Part shown: one piece after another, positions 8,580 through 18,041 of the stretch
How the letters are laid out: each line of letters opens with the position of its first letter
How positions within the stretch are numbered: position 1 is the stretch's first letter
From: Sphingobacterium sp. PCS056
Lineage (GTDB): Bacteria > Bacteroidota > Bacteroidia > Sphingobacteriales > Sphingobacteriaceae
Assembly (NCBI RefSeq): GCF_023273895.1
Contig: NZ_CP096883.1
Span: 3,348,001-3,412,000 of the forward strand
Direction: 5' to 3'
Length of the DNA stretch: 64,000 nt
Made by a program: the position numbers and the translations under genes
The notes under the pieces: generated by a model
Seen by the model: only the letters and a program-made list of their open reading frames with translations
Database searches by the model: none
What the model was told of the DNA's origin: nothing

Positions 8580-11375
8580 ATGTTAACAAAACTTGTACAT
8601 ATGAGCATAAATAACGCTAAATCACAAAAAACAATAGTTATAAACGAAAAAAGTTATAACTATTGTTCGCTAAAAGATCTTCCGCAAGGTTCAGTGTCCC
8701 ATCTACCATTCAGTATCCGTATTTTGCTTGAAAACGTATTGCGTAATTATGATGGTTTCAGCATTACCGATGAGCATATTGATACACTCATAAATTGGAC
8801 TCCAGAGCCAGTTGACAAAGATATTCCTTTTAAACCCGCACGGATCTTGATGCAAGATTTCACAGGAGTACCTGCTGTCGTTGATATGGCGTCCCTTCGT
8901 GCAGAATATGTTCGTCATGGAAAAGATGGTCAAAAGATCAATCCTGCAATTCCAGTAGATTTAGTGATAGACCATTCAGTGCAGGTGGATTATTATGGAA
9001 CGGATTATGCTTACGACAAAAATGTAGAACTAGAGTATCAACGTAATAAGGAGCGTTACGAATTACTCAAATGGGCACAGCATGGTTTGAAAAACTTTAC
9101 GGTAGTCCCTCCAGGAATGGGAATTTGTCACCAAGTAAATCTGGAATATTTAGCTAAAGGTATTATAGAACGTGAAGGCTGGTTATTTCCCGATACTTTG
9201 GTGGGTACCGATTCGCATACGCCCATGGTCAACGGTATGGGGGTAGTGGGTTGGGGCGCAGGAGGTATCGAGGCCGAAGCCGCTATGTTGGGGCAACCGA
9301 TCTTCTTTACCTGTCCTGAAGTGATTGGTTTAAAATTGACGGGGAAAATACCTGAGATTTGTACAGCCACTGATATGGTCTTGTCCATTACGAAGGTGCT
9401 TCGAGATAAAGGTGTTGTCGGAAAGTTTGTTGAACTTTTTGGAGATGGATTGGATCACTTGACGGTTACAGATCGAGCAACTATTGCCAATATGTCGCCA
9501 GAATTTGGCTGTACGATTACTTATTTCCCAATTGACGATCGTACTCTGGAGTATATGTATACAACCAATCGGACACCTGAACAAATTAAGATTGTGGAAA
9601 CGTATTGCAAAGAAAATCTACTATGGAGAACAGGTCATGAAGAAATTAATTTTTCTTCTATAGTAGAGTTTGATCTATCCACTTTAGAACCAACTGTTTC
9701 TGGGCCAAAACGTCCGCAGGACAAAGTTTTGGCAAAAGATTTAGGCCATCAATTTTCAAGTTTGCTGCAGCAAGAATATCAACGTAATTATAGCTTGCCG
9801 AATGAAAGAAAAGAATCGGCTTGGCTTGCAGATGGAGGGTCAGGGACCGAATTTACTTTTGGTAAAGTTCCCAAGAACAGTGAATCAGAATTAGAAGTCG
9901 TGAAAGATGCGATACAGTCCGTACGCATCAAATATAAAAATCAAGAATTTGTATTAAGCGATGGAAGCATTGTGATAGCAGCGATCACGAGCTGTACCAA
10001 TACGTCTAACCCTGCGGTCATGATTGGTGCGGGATTATTGGCACGCAACGCTATAGAAAAGGGCTTGAGAACAAAATCATGGGTCAAAACTTCTTTAGCA
10101 CCCGGTTCTAAAGTTGTTACCCAATATCTGAACCGATCAGGATTAAATACGGACCTGGAAGCATTACGTTTTCACACTGTAGGATATGGGTGCACCTCTT
10201 GTATTGGTAATTCGGGGCCTTTACCGCCACATATTGCCGAAGCTGTAGACAAAGGAGATCTAGTAGTGGCATCGGTATTATCGGGGAATAGGAATTTCGA
10301 AGCAAGAGTGCACCCACAGGTGAAAATGAATTTTCTAATGTCTCCCATGCTTGTCGTGGCTTATGCGTTGGTAGGTCGGGTAGATGTCGATCTGATAAAC
10401 GATCCACTGTCGTATGACCCGAATGGTCGTCCCGTTTATTTGAAAGATATCTGGCCGAGCCGCGAAGAAATAGTAAAAACAGTAAACGACTGTGTTAAAC
10501 AGGGAGATTTTCAGGAAGTTTATGATGTTATATTTGACGGTTCAACAGATTGGCAAAATCTAGAGGTAAGCTTAGATGAGCGCTTTGAATGGAATAAAGA
10601 GTCCACTTATATCAAAGAAGCTCCATTTTTTGAAAATCTGGAGGCCACTCCAAATCCCGTGACGGATATTACCCATGCTCGTGTATTATTATACTTGGGT
10701 GATTCAGTCACGACGGATCATATATCACCTGCAGGTTCCTTTCGTGAAAATAGTGCAGCTGGACAATACTTATCTGCTCATGGAGTAGAAACCGCTGATT
10801 TTAATTCTTATGGTTCTCGTCGTGGAAATCATGAGGTCATGATGCGAGGTACTTTTGCCAATGTACGTATTAAAAATAAGATCGTACAGAAAGAAGGTGG
10901 TTTCAGCGTGTACTTTCCAACCGGAGAGTTGAAAACAGTGTATGAAACTGCTATGGAATATAAAAAGACAGATACTGCCCTTATTGTATTGGCCGGGAAA
11001 GAATATGGATCAGGTTCGTCACGCGATTGGGCTGCCAAAGGCGCTTATTTATTAGGTATCAAAGCAGTCATCGCAGAAAGTTTTGAACGGATCCATCGCA
11101 GCAACTTGGTCGGTATGGGGGTAGCTCCATTAGTATTTACCAATGGACAAAATGCCGAAATTTTAGAACTAGACGGAACTGAAATTTTTGATATTATTGG
11201 ACTTGCTGATCAGTTGACTCCGCACAAATTGTTGGATGTAAAAGCAACTCATCCAACTGGAAAAATAACGGAATTTAAAGTTCAGGCTCGGATGGATTCT
11301 GCTATAGAAATCGAATATTATAAAAATAATGGCATTTTACAATATGTGTTAAGAGATTATTTAAAAAACAGTTAA
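8580..11375 (+). CDS. acnA: Aconitate hydratase A
   Basis: Converts citrate to isocitrate in the TCA cycle, using a [4Fe-4S] cluster. The protein is up to 931 aa, the usual AcnA/IRP1-type length of about 900. The cluster cysteines are in AITSCTNTSNP (about residue 471) and YGCTSCIGNSGPL (about 537 and 540). Substrate-binding segments include VGTDSHTPMVNG, GDSVTTDHISPAGSF and YGSGSSRDWAAKG near the C-terminal swivel domain. The start is uncertain: ATG 8580 is used, but ATG 8601 (MSINNAKS) matches usual AcnA N-termini equally well. Monocistronic, followed by a strong terminator. Confidence 0.95.
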   Translation: MLTKLVHMSINNAKSQKTIVINEKSYNYCSLKDLPQGSVSHLPFSIRILLENVLRNYDGFSITDEHIDTLINWTPEPVDKDIPFKPARILMQDFTGVPAVVDMASLRAEYVRHGKDGQKINPAIPVDLVIDHSVQVDYYGTDYAYDKNVELEYQRNKERYELLKWAQHGLKNFTVVPPGMGICHQVNLEYLAKGIIEREGWLFPDTLVGTDSHTPMVNGMGVVGWGAGGIEAEAAMLGQPIFFTCPEVIGLKLTGKIPEICTATDMVLSITKVLRDKGVVGKFVELFGDGLDHLTVTDRATIANMSPEFGCTITYFPIDDRTLEYMYTTNRTPEQIKIVETYCKENLLWRTGHEEINFSSIVEFDLSTLEPTVSGPKRPQDKVLAKDLGHQFSSLLQQEYQRNYSLPNERKESAWLADGGSGTEFTFGKVPKNSESELEVVKDAIQSVRIKYKNQEFVLSDGSIVIAAITSCTNTSNPAVMIGAGLLARNAIEKGLRTKSWVKTSLAPGSKVVTQYLNRSGLNTDLEALRFHTVGYGCTSCIGNSGPLPPHIAEAVDKGDLVVASVLSGNRNFEARVHPQVKMNFLMSPMLVVAYALVGRVDVDLINDPLSYDPNGRPVYLKDIWPSREEIVKTVNDCVKQGDFQEVYDVIFDGSTDWQNLEVSLDERFEWNKESTYIKEAPFFENLEATPNPVTDITHARVLLYLGDSVTTDHISPAGSFRENSAAGQYLSAHGVETADFNSYGSRRGNHEVMMRGTFANVRIKNKIVQKEGGFSVYFPTGELKTVYETAMEYKKTDTALIVLAGKEYGSGSSRDWAAKGAYLLGIKAVIAESFERIHRSNLVGMGVAPLVFTNGQNAEILELDGTEIFDIIGLADQLTPHKLLDVKATHPTGKITEFKVQARMDSAIEIEYYKNNGILQYVLRDYLKNS

Positions 11376-11421
11376 TAGGTGGATGTGAAATCTGTATAAA
11401 CAATACGTACGTGTTGCCTAA

Positions 11422-11463
11422 AAAATCAAAAAGTCACGTCAAACGATGTGAGTTTTTGATTTT
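11422..11463 (+). terminator. Terminator after acnA
   Basis: A long imperfect hairpin: arms of 19 nt (AAAATCAAAAAGTCACGTC and its near complement) with a 4-nt loop AAAC, one mismatch and one wobble. The 3' arm is T-rich. It lies between the convergent acnA and HAD phosphatase genes and may serve both. Confidence 0.75.
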
Positions 11464-11504
11464 ATACTTTAATAACTTGCAATTTGTGGAATATTATCCT
11501 TTTA

Positions 11505-12158
11505 TTATCGTTTAATTACAATATCGAGTAGCTGCTGCGGTTCATATATAATATAATCTGCTCCATGTAGTCTCAATTCTTCTTCATCCCGAAATCCCCA
11601 TGTTACACCGACTGCACGTACTCCAGCATTACACGCGGTATCCATATCGACAGATGAATCACCTACATAGCAGCAGTCACTTGGCTGCAAGTTCAGCATA
11701 AGGAGCGTTTCGAATACAATATCGGCATCAGGTTTGGGCGGATGTCCAGTTCTATGTCCCAGTAGAACATCAAAAGAAATCTCCGGAAAATATTTTTTAA
11801 CCAACGGAATGACAGCTTCATGATATTTGTTGGATGCAATTGAAATCAAATAGCCAGATGATTGAAGTGTTTGCAATAAGGGAATAATACCAGTATAGGG
11901 TTTGGTACAACTTTCAGTTTGATCTTCATAACGTTTCTTAAATGCAAGAAGTAGTCGTGTTATCGTATCCTCAGTTCTAGCCTCTGTAGGTAATGCGCGT
12001 TCAATGAGCATGCGGACCCCATTTCCTACAAATTTTTTATAAGATTCTAAGGGGTGAGTGGGGTATCCAAATTGGCCAAGTATGGTATTGCAGCTCTCTC
12101 CTAAATCTTGGAGAGTGTCTAACAATGTGCCATCTAAATCAAATATTATTAGCTTCAT
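11505..12158 (-). CDS. HAD family phosphatase, phosphoglycolate phosphatase-like
   Basis: A 217-aa cytoplasmic HAD hydrolase. Motif I is FDLDGTLLDT (nucleophile and acid Asp), motif II is SIASNK, the motif III lysine lies in GHPPKPDAD, and motif IV is YVGDSSVDMDTA. The helical cap between motif I and II is of the Gph/PGMB type. It is probably a phosphoglycolate phosphatase or another small phosphomonoesterase; substrate specificity cannot be told from the motifs. Monocistronic. Confidence 0.87.
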   Translation of the reverse strand: MKLIIFDLDGTLLDTLQDLGESCNTILGQFGYPTHPLESYKKFVGNGVRMLIERALPTEARTEDTITRLLLAFKKRYEDQTESCTKPYTGIIPLLQTLQSSGYLISIASNKYHEAVIPLVKKYFPEISFDVLLGHRTGHPPKPDADIVFETLLMLNLQPSDCCYVGDSSVDMDTACNAGVRAVGVTWGFRDEEELRLHGADYIIYEPQQLLDIVIKR

Positions 12159-12496
12159 GGGCTAAATTTAAAAAAACAACACTATATAGTCAGCAAAATT
12201 TCTTTTATAAATGACTATTTAAACTTTAAAATACGATATAGAAGTGGAAAGTTGTGATCTCTTCCCTAACTTTAAGATGTGCTTAATATTTTTTTAAGGA
12301 AGTATTGGATGAAAATAGATGCTGCGCGTAAATCAAGTAGATATTGATTCATGATAGGGGAGAACGCTATACGTAGATACGGGTTGTGAAAGTAACGATA
12401 GTTTTTAATAAAAATGAATTTTTAGTTCTTATTCAAATTCAGGATAAAAAACTGTATTTTTGCTAGTTTTCATTCGTTCTACAACGTCATAGGGAT

Positions 12497-12727
12497 TTAC
12501 AACAATTCCAATTTCTGCTTTTCTCCTTTCAATTTTCCAACTCTGGTAAAATTCTTATAATTGATACGCCATACATACCATCTCTCAGATATTTTTACAT
12601 TTTCTTCTCCTGCCGTCGAACCAGAGTCGCTAGAGCCCCGACATAAAATATTAGCTATTTTTCCAACATTACTAATATGACCAACTTTTTCCCAAAGATT
12701 CATTTTCAACCCCAGTTTGTAACACAA
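12497..12727 (-). CDS. Small hypothetical protein or gene remnant
   Basis: A 76-aa frame just downstream of, and in a different register from, the 61-aa frame above. Segments such as ISERWYVWRINYKNFTRVG look coding, but there is no known domain. If the two frames belong together, a frameshift between about 12706 and 12727 has split the gene. Not recognised. Confidence 0.28.
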   Translation of the reverse strand: MCYKLGLKMNLWEKVGHISNVGKIANILCRGSSDSGSTAGEENVKISERWYVWRINYKNFTRVGKLKGEKQKLELL

Positions 12728-12891
12728 TATGTATAAAACTCAACTTCTCCACTGACGATTTCTGATAAATCGGGATTGGTATTTATTGGATATACTTTCT
12801 TAAACGCCCGGATTACATCGCTGTTCAACTGTGTTAAATCAAAAGCCACTAATTGAAAATATTTCTTCTTGCTCTCGTCTATTTCAGCCAA
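12706..12891 (-). CDS. Small hypothetical protein or gene remnant
   Basis: A 61-aa frame whose composition looks protein-like (KKKYFQLVAFDLTQLNSDV, FKKVYPINTNPDLSEI), without a recognisable family. It overlaps the next minus-strand frame by 22 nt, and both could be pieces of one broken gene or two tiny genes. The neighbourhood is a 1.3-kb gene-poor zone next to the repeat array at 13.0-13.2 kb. Low confidence. Confidence 0.3.
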   Translation of the reverse strand: MAEIDESKKKYFQLVAFDLTQLNSDVIRAFKKVYPINTNPDLSEIVSGEVEFYTYCVTNWG

Positions 12892-13023
12892 AAAAACGTC
12901 TCCTATTTTTGTATTTGCTCCATAAGTTTACTCTTGAGGGATAATCTGTTGACCAGATCATCGTGGTGAATGAATATGGATGGTGTGGTACCATAGACAG
13001 ACATTCCCTATCAAACCATCTGC

Positions 13024-13203
13024 TAGGCAAGTATCAAGCAATTATACCGTATGGGTAAAGCTTGTTTGCCTATGTGCGGTATTGAAATAGCATAAGTGTA
13101 TAGTAAGTGCATGGTAAGTGTATCAAACACCCTGTTTTGATACTGTATCTATGCACTATCTATGCTTTATATATGCATATGCCATGCTTTATCGATGCCT
13201 AAC
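13024..13203. repeat. Structured repeat block with 11-bp-periodic units and nested inverted repeats
   Basis: Left half: three direct 11-bp units AAGTGTATAGT, AAGTGCATGGT, AAGTGTATCAA at 13094-13126. Centre: inverted repeat GTATCAAA / TTTGATAC (13120-13127 and 13136-13143). Right half: five 11-bp units with the pattern nnATGCnnTAT at 13149-13203 (CTATGCACTAT, CTATGCTTTAT, ATATGCATATG, CCATGCTTTAT, CGATGCCTAAC), which read as the approximate reverse complement of the left units. Outer inverted pairs AGTGCAT / ATGCACT and AGCATA / TATGCT nest around the centre. A further pair TAGGCAA / TTGCCTA lies at 13024-13030 and 13066-13072. The 11-bp period is close to one DNA helical turn. It is not coding in any frame I trust. 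Confidence 0.7.
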
Positions 13204-13461
13204 ATTTACTTGACCGATGCGGTATGGCGCTTTAATTTTGCAAATCAGGTTTAATTCCTCTCCAGAAAAATGCTGTTATTGGTTATTCATGTACTAAAAT
13301 AAGTTTTTCCTATAGAAATCAATTTTATTCCTGATGATTTAGATTTTTATCGCCTGAGATGAAGTAAAATGGTATCATTATTCCCCATATTTCCGCTTGT
13401 CTCCACTTTTGGACCTACTGCTCTTGGATGGCCATCTTCGTAGTGTCAAAACAATAACGTC

Positions 13462-14220
13462 ATGGCAAGAGTAGAAAGTTTAATCAAGTTAAATGGAACG
13501 ATCGGGGATCTTTCCTTTTACAAATCAAAAAGTGTGGGTTACCAAGCACGGATGAAAACCGGTGTTTCGGGTGCCCGAATTGCTAACGATGCTGCGTTTG
13601 CCCGTACCCGTGAGAATGGGAGTGAGTTTGGCAGGTCACAGCAGGAGGGTAAAAAGCTGCGTGAACTGCTACAAGATGTGCTGTTTGAAAATTCGGATAA
13701 TAAATTCAGCCAGCGTTTAGCAAGCCGCTTGCTCAAAGTTATTCAGATGGATGCGGTGAATGTTCGCGGGGAAAGGGTGATGGTCCCTGAAAATCTGCTC
13801 CTACTGGATGGCATGGAGTGCAATCAACGATCCAGTTTGCGCGCCATCACCTTAAAACCCTTTACGGTCACGTACGACCGTTTTAGCGGTGATGGCTTTT
13901 TTTCATGCCCGCAGCTGATGCCCAACCTGCACATCGCCAAATTGAGTGGTGCTACGCATGTGCAGTATACGCTGGTGCTGCAGGAGTTTTCGGGAGATGA
14001 ATTGGATCAGCGTCCTGTGATCCGAAGATCTGCTTACATCAAACTGGGAGAAATGCAGCCGATGGATGTGGACCTCATGGCTTCGCTTGAAGCTGATCCT
14101 GAAAAAAGTGTATTGGTCCTGGTAGGTACGGGCTATTTTCAGATGGTCAACAATGCCTACTATCCGCTGGCCAATGGACAGTATAATGCGCTGACCATTA
14201 GTCAGGTGATCATGCCTTAA
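13462..14220 (+). CDS. Conserved Bacteroidota protein of unknown function, GC-rich outlier
   Basis: A 252-aa protein beginning MARVESLIKLNGTIGDLSFY, followed by a basic segment with RMKTGVSGARI and AAFARTRENGSEFG. I recall this N-terminal pattern from uncharacterised proteins in Bacteroidota, but know no function. There is no signal peptide or membrane segment; the C-terminal half is beta-rich. Base composition is unlike its neighbours: 13561-13620 has 35 G/C of 60, while surrounding genes are near one third. It sits about 260 bp downstream of the 11-bp repeat block and has no operon partner. Transfer, or a repeat-associated gene, is inferred from composition and context only. Confidence 0.75.
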   Translation: MARVESLIKLNGTIGDLSFYKSKSVGYQARMKTGVSGARIANDAAFARTRENGSEFGRSQQEGKKLRELLQDVLFENSDNKFSQRLASRLLKVIQMDAVNVRGERVMVPENLLLLDGMECNQRSSLRAITLKPFTVTYDRFSGDGFFSCPQLMPNLHIAKLSGATHVQYTLVLQEFSGDELDQRPVIRRSAYIKLGEMQPMDVDLMASLEADPEKSVLVLVGTGYFQMVNNAYYPLANGQYNALTISQVIMP

Positions 14221-14376
14221 TCTAAGGTGATGATGTCGTGAAGGATATTTTCGGGAGGCAAGTGGATTTTTATTAACCGCTACCTCCCGATATATCCCTT
14301 CTGATCAGAAAGAATTGTCTATTTGTTTTTTAATCCAGATACGTATTATGGAATATATTTGCGAGGAAGGGATTAT

Positions 14377-15201
14377 CTATTTCAATTGATATGCTGCAAC
14401 ACTATTTTTGAAGAAAGTAGGTACATAAATAATCTTTTTAACAGGGTCATATCCGATATCTGCTGTATTTTTCTTCTCTGCAGTGCTATCCAGTAGTAAT
14501 TCATATTTTCCATTAGCGTGAACGTAATAAATATAGCCCGCCCAGCATGAATAGACGAAGTCACCATTGCCGATCGGTTCTATACCATCACCGCCACATG
14601 GTAGATCGGCTATTGTTGTCAATTCCTTCTTATCATTAGCCTGCAGTAATTGCTTATTGCCACCAGCGATATACATATCTTTACCGATAGCTTTTAAACC
14701 ATTGACGCCATCAATATTTTCAAGATATACAACATCTTTATTATTAATGATTTGATGGATCTTTTTTGTCCTAGAATCCGAAACATAAACAACGCCTTTG
14801 TCAGTGACAGTAATGTCATTTAAAAATATGGAACCTGCAATTGGGATTTTACGAACGATTTTACTAGAAGGGATATCAATGACAACGACATCCGTTATAT
14901 CTGCTGCATAAAGAGTGTTTCCATATTTGGCAAGTCCTTTAGGAGAATTGAGCCCGTGGATCCAATCTAGATCTATAATTTTGCCATTCAGGTCTAATTT
15001 ACCAATACCACCAATACCATCTTTCTCATCCGCACTATTGCCCATGATGGATACATATAGAATACCAGCTTTGGTATCTGGTAAAACAGATTCAGGCATA
15101 TTGATAATCGAATCTGTTTCCCATATTTTCTCCAACTTACGCTGTGCCTTGACCGTAGTACCCAATAGTAATGCGAGAGATAGAATCATTATTTTTTTCA
15201 T
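14377..15201 (-). CDS. Exported beta-propeller protein (SMP-30/NHL-like)
   Basis: A 274-aa exported protein with a signal peptide (MKKIMILSLALLLGTTVKAQ). The long in-frame extension upstream (to 15318) is AT-rich, not signal-like, and is discarded. The rest is a series of short beta-propeller blades (PESVLPDTKAGILYVSIMG, GLNSPKGLAKYGNTLYAADI, NDITVTDKGVVYVSDS, GVNGLKAIGKDMYIAGG), as in SMP-30/gluconolactonase or NHL-repeat proteins. A catalytic role as a lactonase is possible, but the metal ligands were not verified. Monocistronic. Confidence 0.7.
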   Translation of the reverse strand: MKKIMILSLALLLGTTVKAQRKLEKIWETDSIINMPESVLPDTKAGILYVSIMGNSADEKDGIGGIGKLDLNGKIIDLDWIHGLNSPKGLAKYGNTLYAADITDVVVIDIPSSKIVRKIPIAGSIFLNDITVTDKGVVYVSDSRTKKIHQIINNKDVVYLENIDGVNGLKAIGKDMYIAGGNKQLLQANDKKELTTIADLPCGGDGIEPIGNGDFVYSCWAGYIYYVHANGKYELLLDSTAEKKNTADIGYDPVKKIIYVPTFFKNSVAAYQLK

Positions 15202-15466
15202 AATTGCTTCATGCTTAAAGAGGTTTAAATTTTGAAAATAAGCAAAATTTGGCAGATTATAAAGGTTTAGATGATTTTTAATCAATTTTAAGGTCGTCAG
15301 CAAAGTATATTCGTACATTACTTTAGGGTTTAGATGTTGGTTTTAAAATGAATTTGACGATCCTGTAATTAATTTAATTTTTCTGATACAACTATGATTT
15401 TTTAACAAAATGATAAGAAGATAAATTCACTTTTTTGAATTATAGTCGGATATGAAATGGCGTGAT

Positions 15467-16165
15467 TTATCTACACTTTAAATGTGCTAGTGATGAGGTA
15501 GCTGCTTGCTCCAAAAGTTGAACGATAGCGGAATATCCCTTGTTGCGAGCATGTTGGAGAGGAGTAATTTTCTCATGGTCGGCAATATGGATGTTACATC
15601 CCGCATCGATCAGTGTCCGAACAATGTCAATATATTTTTGACTTCCATCACCCAAAATTACAGCCTCCATCAAAGCGGTCCAACCCAGTCGATTAACATG
15701 ATCAATCGGGAACCCTTCTGTATTGGCTAACACGTTTACAACCTCCAAATGTCCACGCTCACAGGCAGGAATAAGAGCTGTACCATGATACCTGTTGAAT
15801 ACATCAAACCGAGCTCCATGCAATAAATAGAGTTTCACCAGTTCAAGATTTCCTGTCGCTCCTGCATATAGAAATGGACTGTCTTTGATATGATCTTGTT
15901 GATTAACATCTGCCTGATAGGATAGCAACAACTTGGCCATATCAAGAGCATTATTTTGTGTTGCAATTAAAAGCAAAGATTTGCCATTTTGATCAGTTGT
16001 ATGAACAGAAGAGCCGTTCTTTAACGCTTCTTCAACTAGAGCTAATTGATTCTTTTGCACAGCTTCAATCAATTTTTTTTGAGATGAGGTATCAGCATTC
16101 ATATCGGTATCAGTATGACAAGAGTTTAGAAATAATAATGAAAAAAATACAATAAGATGTTGCAT
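15467..16165 (-). CDS. Ankyrin-repeat lipoprotein
   Basis: A 232-aa lipoprotein. The signal ends in lipobox LNSC (about residues 13-16). From residue 30 to the end there are about five ankyrin repeats, recognisable by motifs such as GKSLLLIATQNNALDMAKLLLSY, SPFLYAGATGNLELVKLYL, GTALIPACERGHLEVVNVL, GWTALMEAVILGD and ITPLQHARNKGYSAIVQLL. Such proteins bind other proteins in the periplasm; bacterial examples protect against oxidative stress or act as toxin immunity. No partner gene is adjacent. Confidence 0.82.
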   Translation of the reverse strand: MQHLIVFFSLLFLNSCHTDTDMNADTSSQKKLIEAVQKNQLALVEEALKNGSSVHTTDQNGKSLLLIATQNNALDMAKLLLSYQADVNQQDHIKDSPFLYAGATGNLELVKLYLLHGARFDVFNRYHGTALIPACERGHLEVVNVLANTEGFPIDHVNRLGWTALMEAVILGDGSQKYIDIVRTLIDAGCNIHIADHEKITPLQHARNKGYSAIVQLLEQAATSSLAHLKCR

Positions 16166-16676
16166 AAGTACGGTATAAAAGGTAATAAAGCAGTTAGGAA
16201 TATCAACCCTATAAACAAAGTTAGTATATAAATGGTATTAGAATAGGTACGATTTATATAGAAACTTGTATATATTATCACATTTAAGCTAATAATTATA
16301 GTGAATAAAAGCTAATATGTTTAGTTTAATTGTTTATCTTTGGATATTCAATATAGATAGACACCCAAGAAAAAGGCTGCTCCATATTTTATACCGTAAT
16401 TCATTAGATCCTTACAGGATCAAGTAGTTACTTATGATAGAATAGATTTGACGATAATATAAAGTACTGTTTATAAAAGGAATTCCATTTTTTATGAATT
16501 TAATCCCTAGGTTCATAGGAGATGAATGATTGAAAAAAATCGTAGATTTTTTCATAAAAACTGCCCTCTGTAGTGATACACAGGGCTTTTTGTTTCAACT
16601 TTAAAATTGTAATGTAGTCAAAAATGATATTTTTTAATCACAATTATTATCTTCGTATCAACAATTGAATACTGCG
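16166..16676. other. Intergenic region between divergent genes with an orphan terminator
   Basis: About 500 bp between the ankyrin lipoprotein gene and the next plus-strand gene. No coding frame was recognised. It contains the hairpin GAAAAAAATC-GTA-GATTTTTTC near 16533-16554 and a good plus-strand terminator at 16563-16591. Because no annotated plus-strand gene precedes that terminator, a small unannotated transcript may end here. Confidence 0.5.
16563..16591 (+). terminator. Orphan Rho-independent terminator
   Basis: Nine-bp stem GCCCTCTGT / ACACAGGGC with one C-C mismatch, six-nt loop, followed by five T. It points along plus, yet the nearest upstream plus-strand gene is more than 3 kb away. 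This suggests a small RNA or tiny gene in 16200-16560. Confidence 0.6.
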
Positions 16677-17150
16677 ATGCTGTACAATCCATTTGAACCA
16701 TTAACTCGACATACTTGGCAAGATTTTCTTGAAAAAGGTTATCGTGACTTTGTATTGCAGCGGTTGGAGTGGCCAGATATTAGCAAAGGAAAAGGTTTTC
16801 TACTATCACCATACTCAACTCTGGAAAAAGCACATCTACATGCAGCAGAACTTGGAGCTAAAGAAGGTAAGGCTTTACAGATAACTGTAGACATAAATAA
16901 AATTCAACAATTATTAGCGGTCAATTCTGGCTATCGTGTTTTCGTCAATCGTTTTTATGAGGAAAATTGGGATAAACGCATGTTGCGAGTATATCAGGGT
17001 AGAATTATTAATTATTTGCGTAGTAATACCAATTTCAAACGAAAAGATCCGATTGATATTTTGTTTACATTGGAACATGGACGTGTTTGGGCTCTCATAT
17101 CAGATGGGAAAACTACAAAGAAAGTCAAGGCTATAGACCTGATCAGTTAA
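16677..17150 (+). CDS. Hypothetical protein upstream of the SRAP gene
   Basis: A 157-aa soluble protein without a signal or membrane segment. A TTG four codons upstream (16665) also keeps the frame, but ATG 16677 is preferred. Segments include FEPLTRHTWQDFLEKGYRDFVL and a basic patch FVNRFYEENWDKRMLRVYQG; no domain is recognised. It lies 90 bp upstream of the SRAP gene in the same direction, so a joint role in DNA damage handling is possible, but this is context only. Confidence 0.6.
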   Translation: MLYNPFEPLTRHTWQDFLEKGYRDFVLQRLEWPDISKGKGFLLSPYSTLEKAHLHAAELGAKEGKALQITVDINKIQQLLAVNSGYRVFVNRFYEENWDKRMLRVYQGRIINYLRSNTNFKRKDPIDILFTLEHGRVWALISDGKTTKKVKAIDLIS

Positions 17151-17240
17151 CATGAAGCTATCAGATTAATCCCTGAAATACATAAATACTTCACGTTTTT
17201 AAAATTAAATTATTTAACTTTTTGCATATTAATACATACT

Positions 17241-18041
17241 ATGTGTTGGGACATATCACTTCATACTAATCTTGAGATTGTAAAAAAAGCTTTTCCTGCT
17301 TTACTGGACGAACGCAAGCAACTCGAATATGACTACCGGAACTTTGAAAATGTGCAAGCAATTACCTTTCCCGCATATCCCGTTATTTATAAAGATCAAG
17401 AAAACGAGAAAATCAATCTCCTAGAGATGGAATGGGGCGTGTTGCCCACCTATATCCAAGACCCTCAAGAGCAAGTCGAACGCCGTCGTAATATGATCAA
17501 TGTCCGTAGCGAACGTATCCTTACCGATCATAATTCGTACTGGCACCGTTTGAAAGACCAGCGCTGTCTTATACCCGTGTCAGGTACATTTGAGCACCGT
17601 AAAATCCATGATAAGAAAAAGAAAATACCCTATTATATAGGACAAAAAGGAAGAGAAGTATTTTTTATACCAGGGATATACCAATGGCATGAAGTAATAA
17701 CGCAGGATGGTGATGTTCATCAAGTAGGTAGCTTTGGTATGTTGACACGCGAGGCAAATACTGTGATGGGACATATACACAACGATGGACCCAATAAAAG
17801 AAGGATGCCGCTATTTCTCACACCAGAACTTGAACAACAATGGCTACAGGCAAAAGATGATAAAAGCTTGGTCGATATATTCCATTATGAAATAGCAGAC
17901 CAGGCATTAGAATATTATCCTGTTTATACCTTACGGGGCTATCCCAATAGACCAGACGGCAAGCATCGCTACGAACCTTATCCCTGGGCAGGTTTACCAC
18001 CCCTAGGGCAGGATGGACCGATGCAGCAAAGTTTATTTTAA
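17241..18041 (+). CDS. SRAP domain protein (YedK/HMCES family)
   Basis: A 266-aa SOS-response-associated peptidase family protein. Members use Cys2 to form a thiazolidine crosslink with abasic sites in single-stranded DNA and so shield them. Cys2 (MCWDIS) is present, as is the asparagine-containing NVRSER motif. The usual FYEW is represented by TFEHRK, and the late histidine and basic loop are represented by HIHNDGPNKRRMPLFL. The start is fixed because Cys2 must become N-terminal. Length is slightly above the common 220-240 aa. Confidence 0.88.
   Translation: MCWDISLHTNLEIVKKAFPALLDERKQLEYDYRNFENVQAITFPAYPVIYKDQENEKINLLEMEWGVLPTYIQDPQEQVERRRNMINVRSERILTDHNSYWHRLKDQRCLIPVSGTFEHRKIHDKKKKIPYYIGQKGREVFFIPGIYQWHEVITQDGDVHQVGSFGMLTREANTVMGHIHNDGPNKRRMPLFLTPELEQQWLQAKDDKSLVDIFHYEIADQALEYYPVYTLRGYPNRPDGKHRYEPYPWAGLPPLGQDGPMQQSLF

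Noticed and set aside
12497..12891. Toxin-antitoxin pair from the two small overlapping frames
   Set aside because: Neither frame resembles a known toxin or antitoxin, and a broken single gene explains them as well. Kept only as low-confidence hypotheticals.
13094..13203. Could the 11-bp repeats be a CRISPR array?
   Set aside because: Units are only 11 bp, degenerate, without spacers between them, inverted about a centre, and no cas gene is present.
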